A stretch of 64,000 nt of DNA from Roseiarcus sp963737365 (GCA_963737365.1 CAVTSD010000003.1:124001-188000); one strand, 5' to 3'; shown: positions 27,497-35,891, numbered from the stretch's first letter. Numbers and translations: made by a program. Notes: generated by a model from the letters alone, not told the origin.

Positions 27497-28591
27497 TCAG
27501 TCGTGGTGCGGCGTCTCGGGGAAGACGCGCGTGACATGGCCCATCTTGCGCCCCGGTCGGACCTCGAGCTTGCCGTAAAGATGCAGCGCGAGGTCAGGCT
27601 GAGCCAGGATGTCGCGCCAGTCCTCGGCGTCCTCGCCGATCAGATTGTGCATTTCGATCCGGCCGCGGCGCGTCGTCGCGCCAAGCGGCCAGCCGGCGAT
27701 GGCGCGGATATGCTGCTCGAATTGCGACGTTTGCGCGCCCTCGAGCGTCCAATGGCCAGAATTATGGACCCGGGGCGCGATCTCGTTGACCACGAGCGCT
27801 TCGTGGCCGTGGTGATCGCGGGTGACGAACATCTCGACCGCCAGCACGCCGACGTAGTCGAGAGCGCCAATCACCGAGGCGGCGATGCGCTTTGCCTCGG
27901 TCGACGTCTCTGCGCTCACGCGCGCCGGGGCCCGGGTGCGCGCCAGGATGTGACGCTCGTGCTCGTTCTCGCAGATGTCGTACGACGCGATCTCCCCTTC
28001 CAGGCTCCGAGCCGCAATCACCGACACCTCGCGCTCGAAAGCGACGAAGCCTTCGAGGATCATCGGCACCGAGCCCAGCGTGCGGTGAACTGCGGCGACA
28101 TTGGAGCCTTCGCGGATCAGCGACTGGCCCTTGCCGTCGTAGCCGAGCCGCCGGGTCTTGAGAATCGAGGGACGGCCGAGCTCGGCGACCGCGCGCACGA
28201 GCGCGCCCGCATCCTCGACGCTGACGAAGGGCGCGACCCTGTGGCCGAGATCGCGCAGGAACGTCTTTTCGGTCAGCCGGTCTTGAGTGAGCGCCAGGGC
28301 CCGAGCCCCCGGACGAACCGGCGCCCGCTCCGCAAGAAACTCAAGCGTCGTCGTCGGCACGTTCTCCCACTCGAAGGTGACGACGTCGACGCTTTCCGCG
28401 AAACGAGCGAGCGCCGCCTCGTCCTCGAAGGCGGCGACGGTGCGGGCCGCGGCCGCGTCGTAGGCGGGCGCTACGTCCTCGGGGGAGAAAATGTGGGTGC
28501 GAAGCCCGACCTTCAGCGCAGCCATCGCCAGCATACGCCCAAGTTGCCCAGCGCCGAGAATGCCAATCGTCGCGCCGGGGCTCAGGATCAT
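27497..28591 (-). CDS. purK: 5-(carboxyamino)imidazole ribonucleotide synthase PurK
   Basis: PurK is an ATP-grasp enzyme that carboxylates AIR on nitrogen in purine synthesis. The 364-residue protein begins IGILGAGQLGRMLAMAA, has the ATP-grasp SILKTRRLGYDGKGQ segment near residue 145, and the catalytic NEIAPRVHNSGHWT near 265. Its ATG overlaps the purE stop (ATGA), so the two consecutive enzymes are translationally coupled. Confidence 0.96.
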   Translation of the reverse strand: MILSPGATIGILGAGQLGRMLAMAALKVGLRTHIFSPEDVAPAYDAAAARTVAAFEDEAALARFAESVDVVTFEWENVPTTTLEFLAERAPVRPGARALALTQDRLTEKTFLRDLGHRVAPFVSVEDAGALVRAVAELGRPSILKTRRLGYDGKGQSLIREGSNVAAVHRTLGSVPMILEGFVAFEREVSVIAARSLEGEIASYDICENEHERHILARTRAPARVSAETSTEAKRIAASVIGALDYVGVLAVEMFVTRDHHGHEALVVNEIAPRVHNSGHWTLEGAQTSQFEQHIRAIAGWPLGATTRRGRIEMHNLIGEDAEDWRDILAQPDLALHLYGKLEVRPGRKMGHVTRVFPETPHHD

Positions 28592-29109
28592 TGCGGCGCG
28601 GTCTCTGGCTTTCGGGCGTCATCCTCCGGGCGCTCCGCGACCTCGGCCGTCCGCTCAGCCCGCCAGGCCTCGAGCCGCGCCTCGAGCGCCTCGTCGCTCA
28701 GCGCCAGGATGGCGCAGGCGAGCAGCGCGGCGTTGACGGCGCCGGCTTCGCCGATCGCAAGCGTGCCGACTGGAACGCCCGCCGGCATCTGGACGATGGA
28801 GAGAAGGCTGTCCTGGCCCGACAGCGCCTTCGACGGTACGGGCACGCCCAGCACCGGAAGCGCGGTCATGGCTGCGGTCATGCCCGGCAGATGCGCGGCG
28901 CCGCCCGCGCCAGCGATGAGGACCTTAAAGCCCGCGGCCTTCGCGCCCTTGGCGAAGGCGACCAGCCGATCGGGGGTGCGGTGAGCCGAGACAATCCGGG
29001 CTTCGTAGCCGACGCCGAGCGCCTCGAGCGTCTCGGCGGCGCGGCGCATGACGGCCCAATCGGACTGGCTGCCCATGATGATGGCGACAGGCTTCAGCGC
29101 CTCGCTCAC
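28588..29109 (-). CDS. purE: N5-carboxyaminoimidazole ribonucleotide mutase PurE
   Basis: PurE moves the carboxyl group of N5-CAIR to C4, the step after PurK. The start region VAIIMGSQSDW, the SAHRTPDRL motif with the catalytic His, and AGAGGAAHLPGM are diagnostic. GTG 29109 gives 173 residues; ATG 29145 gives 185. Neither has a strong ribosome site. The C-terminal 20 residues are a charged extension (RPEDDARKPE) beyond the usual end. It is the first gene of the purEK operon. Confidence 0.94.
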   Translation of the reverse strand: MSEALKPVAIIMGSQSDWAVMRRAAETLEALGVGYEARIVSAHRTPDRLVAFAKGAKAAGFKVLIAGAGGAAHLPGMTAAMTALPVLGVPVPSKALSGQDSLLSIVQMPAGVPVGTLAIGEAGAVNAALLACAILALSDEALEARLEAWRAERTAEVAERPEDDARKPETAPQ

Positions 29110-29273
29110 AGGCGCCCGCCGAGGCCCGAGTTCGACGCGATTCATAAGATCGCGCTTAAAGGAAGGCTTCAGGGGGCGCAAGTTCGCGCGAATGGCCTTT
29201 GCGCCGTCCCCATCGCGCGCTAGGCCTTGGGCCAGGCGCGCCTCCCGAAGCAGCGGCCGCGCGGAGGCGAGCA

Positions 29274-30644
29274 TTGGACACGGGACCAGAGTCCGCCGCC
29301 CCCGACGCCATCGAGCCGGCCGCCGGCGCGAAAGTTCCCCCGACGTTGCGCGATCCTGGCGCGATCCCTTTCTGGATCGCCATCGTTCTGACCGGGCTAT
29401 GCGCCGGTCTTGGCGCCGCCCTCCTGACACTGTTGTTCGAAGCGGCCCAGCAGCTCGCCTGGGGCGTGACAGAGCCGTCGGCGCTTCTCGAAGCCGCGCG
29501 ACAAGCCAGCCCCCAGCGCCACCTCGCTTTGCTGCTCGCAGCCGGGCTTGCGATCAGCGTCAGCCAGTGGCTGCTCACCCGCCTCACGAGCGGCAACAGC
29601 ATCGACGTCACGGCAGCGATCTGGTTCCAGGCCGGCCGCATGCCGCCATGGCGAACGCTTTACACCGCGGTGCTCTCGATTGTGATCGTCGCCATGGGCG
29701 TGCCGCTCGGCCGTGAAGGCGCGCCCAAGCAGTTCGGGGTGGTGTTCGGCAACCTGTTTTGCAGCCTTCAGAAGCTGTCGGACGAACAACGCCGTCTGGT
29801 GGTCGCGGTCGGCGCAGGCGCGGGCATGGCCGCGGTCTACAGCGTCCCGCTCGGCGGCGCCCTGTTTGCGCTTGAAGTGCTGCGTGGGGCGTTGGCGCTG
29901 CGGCTGGTCGTTCCTGCGCTCGCCTGCTCGCTGATCGCCACGGCGACGGCGAGCTTCGTCGTGCCCAACGCGCCGCTCTACAGCGTTCCGCTCTACCCGA
30001 TCTCGCCCGACGTCTACCTGTGGGCGGTCATCGCCTCGCCCTTGATCGGCTTGTGGTCGGTCGGGTTCGTCCGCGCGATCGCCTGGGCCTATCGCGTTCG
30101 CCCCTCGGGCTGGCGCCGGTTCATCGCGCCGCCGCTGGTCCTCGCCGTCATCGGCCTCCTTACGATTGTCTTCCCCGAGCTTCTCGGCAACGGACAGGGC
30201 GTCGCCCAGCTCTTATTCCTGCATCCGCTCGAGCCGGTCGCCTTGGCGGCGCTAGTGTTGGTTCGGCCGCTGGCGACGATCGCCTCGGTCGCGAGCGGCG
30301 CGCCCGGAGGCCTGTTCACGCCCTCGCTCGCTGCCGGCGCGCTCGCGGGCGCCGCGTTGGGCCAGCTCTGGCTCTGGGTTCTTCCGGGAGGCGATATCGG
30401 CCTTTATGCGCTTCTGGGCGCTGGCGCGATGCTGGCGGCGTCGACCCAGGGACCGATCTCGTCGCTGGTGCTGATGATGGAATTGACCGGGCAGGCGCGC
30501 GCCTTCGCCCTGCCGATGCTGACTGCGATCGTCATCGCCACCGTGACCGCGCGCCTGATCGAATGGCGTTCAGTTTACGAGGCGCGGCTGACCGACGAGG
30601 AAGTGGCGGAGCGCCTGATGGCGCGGGAACCGAGGGGCGGTTGA
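29274..30644 (+). CDS. ClC-type chloride channel/antiporter
   Basis: A 456-residue membrane protein of the ClC family. The gating Glu is in GREGAPKQFG (near residue 149, the GREGP motif with Ala for Pro) and the anion-site motif is GAPGGLFTPSLAAGALAG near residue 340. The helix-D motif, usually GSGIP, is replaced by TSGNSID, so selectivity may differ. TTG 29274 follows GGAGG at ideal spacing and is preferred to earlier in-frame codons. No CBS domains are present; the protein ends shortly after the transmembrane core. Confidence 0.9.
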   Translation: MDTGPESAAPDAIEPAAGAKVPPTLRDPGAIPFWIAIVLTGLCAGLGAALLTLLFEAAQQLAWGVTEPSALLEAARQASPQRHLALLLAAGLAISVSQWLLTRLTSGNSIDVTAAIWFQAGRMPPWRTLYTAVLSIVIVAMGVPLGREGAPKQFGVVFGNLFCSLQKLSDEQRRLVVAVGAGAGMAAVYSVPLGGALFALEVLRGALALRLVVPALACSLIATATASFVVPNAPLYSVPLYPISPDVYLWAVIASPLIGLWSVGFVRAIAWAYRVRPSGWRRFIAPPLVLAVIGLLTIVFPELLGNGQGVAQLLFLHPLEPVALAALVLVRPLATIASVASGAPGGLFTPSLAAGALAGAALGQLWLWVLPGGDIGLYALLGAGAMLAASTQGPISSLVLMMELTGQARAFALPMLTAIVIATVTARLIEWRSVYEARLTDEEVAERLMAREPRGG

Positions 30645-30720
30645 GCGTCGATCTCCCCCCTGCGAGGGTCCAGCCCCCTAGGCTTCAAGGCCGGCGCGCG
30701 ACTGGCAATGCGGGCCCGCC

Positions 30721-30942
30721 TTAGGCGATAATATCCGGCGTAAGCTGATCTTCGAGCCGCGTCACCTTGTCGCGCAACAGGAGCTTCCGCTTCTTCAGCC
30801 GCTGCAATTGCAATTGGTCGGGCTGGCCGGCATGTCGCAGGGCCTCGATCGCGGTGTCGAGGTCGCGATGCTCCTCGCGCAGCCGCTCGATTTGGGCGAC
30901 CATCGCGGCATGCTCCTCCGACGTGAGCTCCTTGTCGTCCAT
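30721..30942 (-). CDS. DUF465 (YdcH family) small protein
   Basis: A 73-residue all-helical protein: an acidic first helix (MDDKELTSEEHAAMVAQIERL) and the family motif LQLQRLKKRKLLLRDKVTRLED. The family is widespread in proteobacteria and of unknown function. It is paralogous to the gene at 31224, which faces the other way across a 281-base spacer. Confidence 0.85.
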   Translation of the reverse strand: MDDKELTSEEHAAMVAQIERLREEHRDLDTAIEALRHAGQPDQLQLQRLKKRKLLLRDKVTRLEDQLTPDIIA

Positions 30943-31223
30943 TCTCGCATCACTCTAAGCCACGCGCTCTTCGCCCTCAACGCCCAGTATGCGCCGAGCT
31001 TCGGGCGAACCCGGCAACGGCGCCTTTCGCGCCCGTGAGGTCTCCTCGCCCAAGCTTAACTTCGTATATTCGATATCCAGTTACAGATGCGTGAAGCGGC
31101 CAATCATCCCCCAAAATGTCGGGGCAAAGTGCGGCAAATCCACAATTCGTCACCATTTTGCCGCTTGCGCGCCCCGCTGGATATGTCACAATTTCGTCGT
31201 TAAAAACATGAGGGAGCTGTCCC

Positions 31224-31415
31224 ATGTCGATTGATTCGCATCTCAGCGAACTGGTGCGTCGTCACCATGCGATTGAAGAAGCGATTGTGGCCGAGGTCAA
31301 CCACCCGGCGTCCGACGACACCAAGATTCACGAACTCAAGCGGAAGAAACTTCACCTCAAGGACGAAATCGAGCGGCTAAGGCAGCAGCAGGCTGAACCC
31401 GCGATCGCGCACTAG
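31224..31415 (+). CDS. DUF465 (YdcH family) small protein
   Basis: A 63-residue protein with the DUF465 pattern: HLSELVRRHHAIEEAI, a short linker, then IHELKRKKLHLKDEIERLR. GAGGGAGCT precedes the ATG. Its TAG stop is part of the CTAG into which the IS5-like element inserted; the coding sequence itself is intact. Confidence 0.88.
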   Translation: MSIDSHLSELVRRHHAIEEAIVAEVNHPASDDTKIHELKRKKLHLKDEIERLRQQQAEPAIAH

Positions 31416-31753
31416 CAGGCTGTTGAAGAAGTATCCCGTTTCGCTTTGAGGACGGCTTCGTCGCCGTTTCGGTATGCGAACTCGATCTCGAGAGTGCCAT
31501 CGTCGAGGAGTTCGGCGGTCCCTTCGCCCTCGACCTCGTCGCCTTCCTCGCAACCGGCCCAGCGAAAGCCAATCGAGTCCCGAGCATATTCGACCTCGAG
31601 GCCAGCCTCCAGAGCGCCGAAGGCGATTTCGTCGCCTTGCGCGGTGATCGTCAGCGCCGCCGGGCCGCAGAGATCGAGGTGAGCACCATCCCAGAGGTCG
31701 GCCTCGACGATCCGCCAGCGGCCGATCAGTCGGCAGTTCGCCGGGCTCTTCAC
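31412..31753 (-). CDS. IS passenger protein, function unknown
   Basis: A 113-residue acidic protein. GTG 31753 overlaps the transposase stop (GTGA) and has GGAGG seven bases upstream, so it is translationally coupled to the transposase. It is predicted to be mostly beta (ALTITAQGDEIAFGALEAGL, GTLEIEFAYRNGDEAVL) with no membrane segment. Its last codons run through the left inverted repeat, and its TAG stop consists of bases of the CTAG target site, outside the element proper. I do not recognise the family. Confidence 0.7.
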   Translation of the reverse strand: MKSPANCRLIGRWRIVEADLWDGAHLDLCGPAALTITAQGDEIAFGALEAGLEVEYARDSIGFRWAGCEEGDEVEGEGTAELLDDGTLEIEFAYRNGDEAVLKAKRDTSSTAC

Positions 31754-32841
31754 GCGCAGGCCTCCAAGAGCTTCTGCAACCGCAACAGATTGTAGGCGGC
31801 GGCCGCGAAGGTAAAGGCCCAACCGACGCGATCGCGGCCGCGGAACTTGGCCTTCTCCTGCCCGCCAATCGTCTTCATCCAGCCGAAGGCTTCCTCGATC
31901 CGTTTGCGGATGCGTTGGCTGACTGCATAGCCTGCATGCCGCGTTGTGCGGCTGTCGATCGCCGACGAGCGGCCATTCGCATTCTGCGCCACGTGGGGCG
32001 TCGCGTTCATCGAGCGCAGTTCATTGACGAAGTCCTCGGCGTCGTAAGCTTTGTCGGCGCCGAGCGTGATCGGCCTCGGCCGATCGGCGCGCGGCTCGAT
32101 CATGTGCAGCGCCGCGATCCGCTCGGCGTGGCCATTCGCCTCGGTCAAGCAGGCGTCGACGACGAGGCCGTTGCGGTTCTCCATCAGCGCGTGGCCCATG
32201 AAGCAGAGCTTCGCCTCCTTGCCCGGCCCTTTGCGATAGAGACGCGCGTCCGGATCGGTCGTCGAAGCGTGCGTCGCGTTCGAGCGCTTCTGGCCGTGAA
32301 AATCCGCCTCGCGGTTCCTCCTGCCGCCTGCCGTCGGAGGATCGCCCGAGCCGTCCTTCGGCCGAAAACTCTTCATCGAAGCCCACGCCTCGATCAGCGT
32401 GCCGTCGACCGAGAAATGATCCGCGCTGAGCAGTCGGTTCACACGCGGCTGCGAAAGCACCGCGCCCAAGAGCTTGGCTGCGATGTCGCCCTCCAGAAGG
32501 CGCTCGCGGTTCTTGGAAAACGTCGAGTGGTCCCACGCCGCATCGTCAACGCCGAGGCCGACGAACCAGCGAAAAAGCAGGTCGAACTCCAGCCGATCCA
32601 TCAACTGCCGTTCCGAGCGGATCGAATAGAACGCCTGCAACAGCATCGCCCGAAGGAGCTTCTCCGGTGGGATCGAGGGACGGCCGCTCCGCGAATAAAG
32701 CGCCGAGAACGCGCCTGAAAGGGTCGAAAGCGCCTCGTTCACAATCCCGCGGATGGCCCGCAGCGGATGGTCCTTGCCGACCCGCGCTTCAAGATCGACG
32801 TAACTGAACAGCGACCCCGACCGCTCGTCCCCGCCTCGCAT
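31750..32841 (-). CDS. IS5-family transposase
   Basis: A 363-residue DDE transposase with an N-terminal DUF772 domain (SGRPSIPPEKLLRAMLLQAF near residue 58). Catalytic residues are the Asp in HFSVDGTLIEAW, the Asp in LGADKAYDAEDF and the Glu in RIRKRIEEAFGWMK. GGAGG seven bases before ATG 32841 marks the start; the frame also extends eight codons further. No frameshift is seen, so the element looks active. Confidence 0.95.
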   Translation of the reverse strand: MRGGDERSGSLFSYVDLEARVGKDHPLRAIRGIVNEALSTLSGAFSALYSRSGRPSIPPEKLLRAMLLQAFYSIRSERQLMDRLEFDLLFRWFVGLGVDDAAWDHSTFSKNRERLLEGDIAAKLLGAVLSQPRVNRLLSADHFSVDGTLIEAWASMKSFRPKDGSGDPPTAGGRRNREADFHGQKRSNATHASTTDPDARLYRKGPGKEAKLCFMGHALMENRNGLVVDACLTEANGHAERIAALHMIEPRADRPRPITLGADKAYDAEDFVNELRSMNATPHVAQNANGRSSAIDSRTTRHAGYAVSQRIRKRIEEAFGWMKTIGGQEKAKFRGRDRVGWAFTFAAAAYNLLRLQKLLEACA

Positions 32842-32918
32842 CCACTCGCCTCCGCCTAAGCGCAAGACGACAGAATCACATCACGATTCCCCCGGCCAGA
32901 GACTTTTTCAACGGCCTG

Positions 32919-33048
32919 CTAGGCGGCGGCGCGGAGCGATAATTCCTAGAGCTCCGCGACCGCGCACTAGGCGGCGGCGCGGAGCGATAATTCCTAGAGC
33001 TCCGCGACCGCGCACTAGGCGGCGGCGCGGAGCGATAATTCCTAGAGC
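32919..33048. repeat. Three tandem copies of a 48-base unit at the queG 3' end
   Basis: Copies begin at 32919, 32967 and 33015 (the last diverges after about 34 bases). Each starts CTAGGCGGCGGCGCGGAGCG and holds a GCGGAGC...GCTCCGC hairpin around GATAATTCCTAGA. The unit spans both convergent stop codons: the CTAG matching the ydcH-like stop and the CCTAG that ends queG. The ydcH-like 3' end on the far side of the IS resembles the unit end, so the array predates the insertion. Confidence 0.85.
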
Positions 33049-34166
33049 GGCGCGGCCAGAGCGGCGCGCCACTCCTCGATCACCGAAACGTCGGTCTCCC
33101 TTCGCAAGCTTTCCGATGCGAAGGTTGAAAATTCCTGTCGAGACGCCAATCGCGCGAGCGCCCATACGGCTGCTCCGCGAACGAGGGCGCTCTCGTCGTC
33201 CAATCGCTCCGCGGCGACCGCGGCGAAGGCTCGATTGTTCGAGTTCCCGATCGCAATCATCACGTTGCGCACAAAGCGCGCCCGCCCGACGCGCTTGATC
33301 GGGCCGCCAGCAAACAGAGACCGGAACGACGCCTCGTCGAGGCTGGCGAGTTCGGCCAGAGGCGGCGCCTCGAGTTCCGCGCGCGCAGCAAGTTTCGCTT
33401 CGCGGCCAACACTCGCGAACTTGTTCCACGGGCAGACGGCGAGGCAGTCGTCGCATCCGTAGATGCGATTGCCGATCACGGGTCGAAACTCCCGCGGAAT
33501 CGGGCCTTGATGCTCGATCGTGAGGTAGGAAATGCAGCGGCGCGCATCAAGCTGGTAGGGCGCCGGAAAGGCCCCAGTTGGACAAACGTCGAGGCAGGCG
33601 TGGCATTCTCCGCAATGGTCCGATTCCGGCTCGTCGGGCGGCAGATCGAGGTTGGTGAGGATCGCGCCCAAAAACAGCCAGGAGCCGAATTCGCGCGACA
33701 CCAGATTGGTGTGCTTGCCCTGCCAGCCGAGCCCCGCGCGGGCGGCGAGCGGCTTTTCGAGCAATGGCGCGGTGTCGACGAAGACCTTCACGTCCGCCTT
33801 GTCCGGCCGCGCTGCGCCAACCAAGAAAGCGGCGAGTTCCTTGAGCTTGCCTTTGATCACATCGTGATAGTCGCGGTGGCGCGCATAGACGGATATGGCC
33901 CCCGTCTCAGGTCGGGAGAGCGCCGCAAGCGGGTCTGTTGCGGGCCCATAGTTGAGGCCGAGCATGACGACGCTCCTCGCGTCGTCCATGAGCTTGCCAG
34001 GATCAGCGCGCCGCTCGAAGGTCTCGGCCATCCAGATCATGTCGCCATGAGCGCCCTCGGCGAGCCACGCGGCCAGACGCTCGCGCGCATGCGTCGGCGC
34101 GTCGGCGGACGTCACGCGGCAAGCGTCGAAGCCGAGCGCGTGCGCTTTTTCTCGTAAGCGCGTTAG
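33042..34166 (-). CDS. queG: Epoxyqueuosine reductase QueG, start codon unclear
   Basis: QueG is the cobalamin-dependent iron-sulfur enzyme that performs the last step of queuosine synthesis in tRNA. Two 4Fe-4S motifs are visible: CGECHACLDVCPTGAF and CDDCLAVCPWNKF. The LLEKPLAARAGLGWQGKHTN segment is family-typical, and a HEAT-like C-terminus ends at TAG 33044. Homology begins at about LLTRLREKAHALGFD, but no ATG, GTG or TTG lies close upstream in this frame; the nearest are GTG 34292 (130 bases inside the GST gene) and GTG 34115 (inside the domain). The coordinate given marks the start of homology. Confidence 0.9.
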   Translation of the reverse strand, partial: LTRLREKAHALGFDACRVTSADAPTHARERLAAWLAEGAHGDMIWMAETFERRADPGKLMDDARSVVMLGLNYGPATDPLAALSRPETGAISVYARHRDYHDVIKGKLKELAAFLVGAARPDKADVKVFVDTAPLLEKPLAARAGLGWQGKHTNLVSREFGSWLFLGAILTNLDLPPDEPESDHCGECHACLDVCPTGAFPAPYQLDARRCISYLTIEHQGPIPREFRPVIGNRIYGCDDCLAVCPWNKFASVGREAKLAARAELEAPPLAELASLDEASFRSLFAGGPIKRVGRARFVRNVMIAIGNSNNRAFAAVAAERLDDESALVRGAAVWALARLASRQEFSTFASESLRRETDVSVIEEWRAALAAPL

Positions 34167-34855
34167 AAGTCGAGATCGGCGTAAGCGACGCTTGGCGTCA
34201 TCCCCGGCAGCCGCTCGGCCAGGAGCGGGCGGAACGAGGGACGCGACTTCATCCGCGCATACCAGGTCTTGGCGGTCTCGTTCTCGCCCCACTGCGCGTC
34301 ACCCAGATAATCAGCGCACGACAGATGCGCGGCCGCTGCGAGATCGGCATAGGACATCCGGTCGCCAGCGAGCCAATTGCGGCCGCCAATAAGGTGGCCG
34401 ATGTAGCGCAGATGATAACGCAGATTGGCGCGCGCGGCGCGCACGGCCTCCATGTCCGGGCCGCCTCCCCCCTGGGCTCTGCTCATAAAGCGCTTATAGA
34501 CCTTCTCCCGCACAAGCCATTGAGTCGATTCATTAAAAAGCTTGACGTTAAACCAATGCATGAGCCGCCGCATCTCCGCTCGGGCCAACGGATCTGCCGG
34601 CATCAGGCGGCGGTCGCCGAGCGCCAGCCCTCGGGTCTCGTCGAGATACTCGGCGATCACCTCCGCTCCCGACAGGCCCGGCGTCTCGTCGTCGAGCATG
34701 ACGGGCGTCGCGCCTTCCGGGGCCATCAACAGGAACTCCCTGCGCCGGTCCCAGGTCTTTTCTTCGACCAGACGCGGCTCGATCCCCATCTCACCGAGGA
34801 TGAGGCGGATGAAGCGGGAATGGGGGCAAAACGGGTGGTGGTAAAGCGTGATCAT
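34163..34855 (-). CDS. Glutathione S-transferase family protein
   Basis: A 230-residue protein with the thioredoxin-like N-domain (ITLYHHPFCPHSRFIRLIL, LVEEKTWDRRREFLLMAPEG, then TPVMLDDETPGLSGAEVI) and an all-helical C-domain with WLAGDRMSYADLAAAAHLS. The CPHS motif could be redox active. It probably catalyses glutathione conjugation or peroxide detoxification; the substrate is unknown. queG follows directly on the same strand. A CtrA-type site lies 86 bases upstream. Confidence 0.87.
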   Translation of the reverse strand: MITLYHHPFCPHSRFIRLILGEMGIEPRLVEEKTWDRRREFLLMAPEGATPVMLDDETPGLSGAEVIAEYLDETRGLALGDRRLMPADPLARAEMRRLMHWFNVKLFNESTQWLVREKVYKRFMSRAQGGGGPDMEAVRAARANLRYHLRYIGHLIGGRNWLAGDRMSYADLAAAAHLSCADYLGDAQWGENETAKTWYARMKSRPSFRPLLAERLPGMTPSVAYADLDF

Positions 34856-35173
34856 GAGACCGGAGCGTAAGCAGGCAAGGGATGGAGTGGTCCGAGCACT
34901 CCCCTTAGTCGTTGGACACCTTCAGATGCGGCGCTGCCGGTTAATCAGGGGTTAATCGCGGCCGGCCCTTTGCCGTCGGCGAGACGCGTGCCGCAGCGCT
35001 AGCCAGCGCTCTCAGGCCAAACTCAATCGATTGGCCGCTGATTCCAACGGCGAGGCCGAGCAACAATTGAAGAGCGCGTTCAGATGTAATACCGATCTCA
35101 CTGTGGCTCCTGTAGTTAAGACCTCGGCAGGGGACGCTGCACCAAAACATTTGCAAGCGACGGAGGAAATTTC
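34856..35173. other. Gene-less stretch with CtrA-type site
   Basis: About 318 bases between the divergent GST and PEP-CTERM genes. It contains a perfect TTAA-N7-TTAA site (34941-34955) and a sharp fall in GC towards the PEP-CTERM gene. The minus-strand frame at 34941-35156 has no ribosome site and is not called. Confidence 0.5.
34941..34955. promoter_or_regulatory. CtrA-type full binding site
   Basis: Perfect TTAA-N7-TTAA with spacer TCAGGGG. It is 86 bases from the GST start (minus strand) and about 220 from the PEP-CTERM gene (plus strand). Confidence 0.45.
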
Positions 35174-35791
35174 ATGCTCATTCGATTATTGATGGCCTGC
35201 GTTGGCCTTGCTTTGCTTCACACCCAAGCCCTTGCAGATAGCCAATATCTCGGGACGATAAGCATGTACTTATGCGATGGAGGCGAGGACCTATGCAGCA
35301 ATACGCTGACGTCCTCTCCAGTCAATGTACCGCTTGGATCGTTTACCGAAGATTTCGCTTTTGATTTGGTGAGTGATTTTACGAATTATCCCGATGACGT
35401 CCCCGATCTTCAAGCAATGGTTACGCTTGAAACAGACAACCAAGCGGATTTTAACCCTGGAAACGTCCAGCTATACGATTCTCTTGGAGCGCCGTTCGGG
35501 TATGCAATTTTTCCCTTCGTATTTAGCGGAAGCGGATATGTTGCGCGGACTGACGGCCTTCTCTATCCCGGCCTTGGCTATTACGTCGAAGTGACGGGCG
35601 TTTCGACTGTCGACGACCTCCCCTTGCAGGTCTCCATCCACGCTTTCGATTTAGGCGGCCCGATAGGCCTACCGGAGCCGTCGACATGGGCCATGATGCT
35701 GCTTGGCCTCGCTGGCCTTGGTTTCGTGGCTCGGCGGAGGCAGTCCGCCCTCGGTTTCCGAGAACAGACGTCTTCGTCCGATTTCGAGTAA
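35174..35791 (+). CDS. PEP-CTERM sorting domain protein
   Basis: A 205-residue exported protein. GGAGGAAATTTC precedes the ATG; the signal peptide ends near LHTQALA. The mature part is rich in Asp, Tyr and Gly with a cysteine pair in YLCDGGEDLC. The C-terminus has the complete exosortase signal: PEPSTWAMMLLGLAGLGF, a hydrophobic helix and the RRR cluster, followed by an unusual extra tail of about 18 residues. Base composition is AT-richer than the neighbours, suggesting recent acquisition. Exosortase itself is not in the window. Confidence 0.88.
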   Translation: MLIRLLMACVGLALLHTQALADSQYLGTISMYLCDGGEDLCSNTLTSSPVNVPLGSFTEDFAFDLVSDFTNYPDDVPDLQAMVTLETDNQADFNPGNVQLYDSLGAPFGYAIFPFVFSGSGYVARTDGLLYPGLGYYVEVTGVSTVDDLPLQVSIHAFDLGGPIGLPEPSTWAMMLLGLAGLGFVARRRQSALGFREQTSSSDFE

Positions 35792-35891
35792 GCCTTCGTC
35801 GCTCGGTCGGGGGCTCGTCAGCCGGTGTCGCCGTTGAAGCGTCGGGTATCCGGTTGATTGTCGAAGGCTCCCGGACCGCTCGTGCAACGCT

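Larger units (their letters stand above)
31412..32922. mobile_element. Complete IS5-like insertion sequence with CTAG target duplication
   Basis: The element runs from 31416 to 32918 (1503 bases). Its ends are imperfect inverted repeats, CAGGCTGTTGAAGAAGT (left) and CAGGCCGTTGAAAAAGT (right, complement). Both flanks are CTAG (31412-31415 and 32919-32922), a 4-base target duplication of the type used by several IS5 groups. It carries a transposase and a passenger ORF, both on the minus strand. It landed between the convergent ydcH-like gene and queG. Confidence 0.9.

Noticed and set aside
32919..33048. Possible CRISPR-like array
   Set aside because: The 48-base units are directly contiguous with no spacers and overlap coding stops; it is a simple tandem duplication.
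34941..35156. 71-codon minus-strand frame upstream of the PEP-CTERM gene
   Set aside because: No ribosome site and overlaps the intergenic CtrA-type site.
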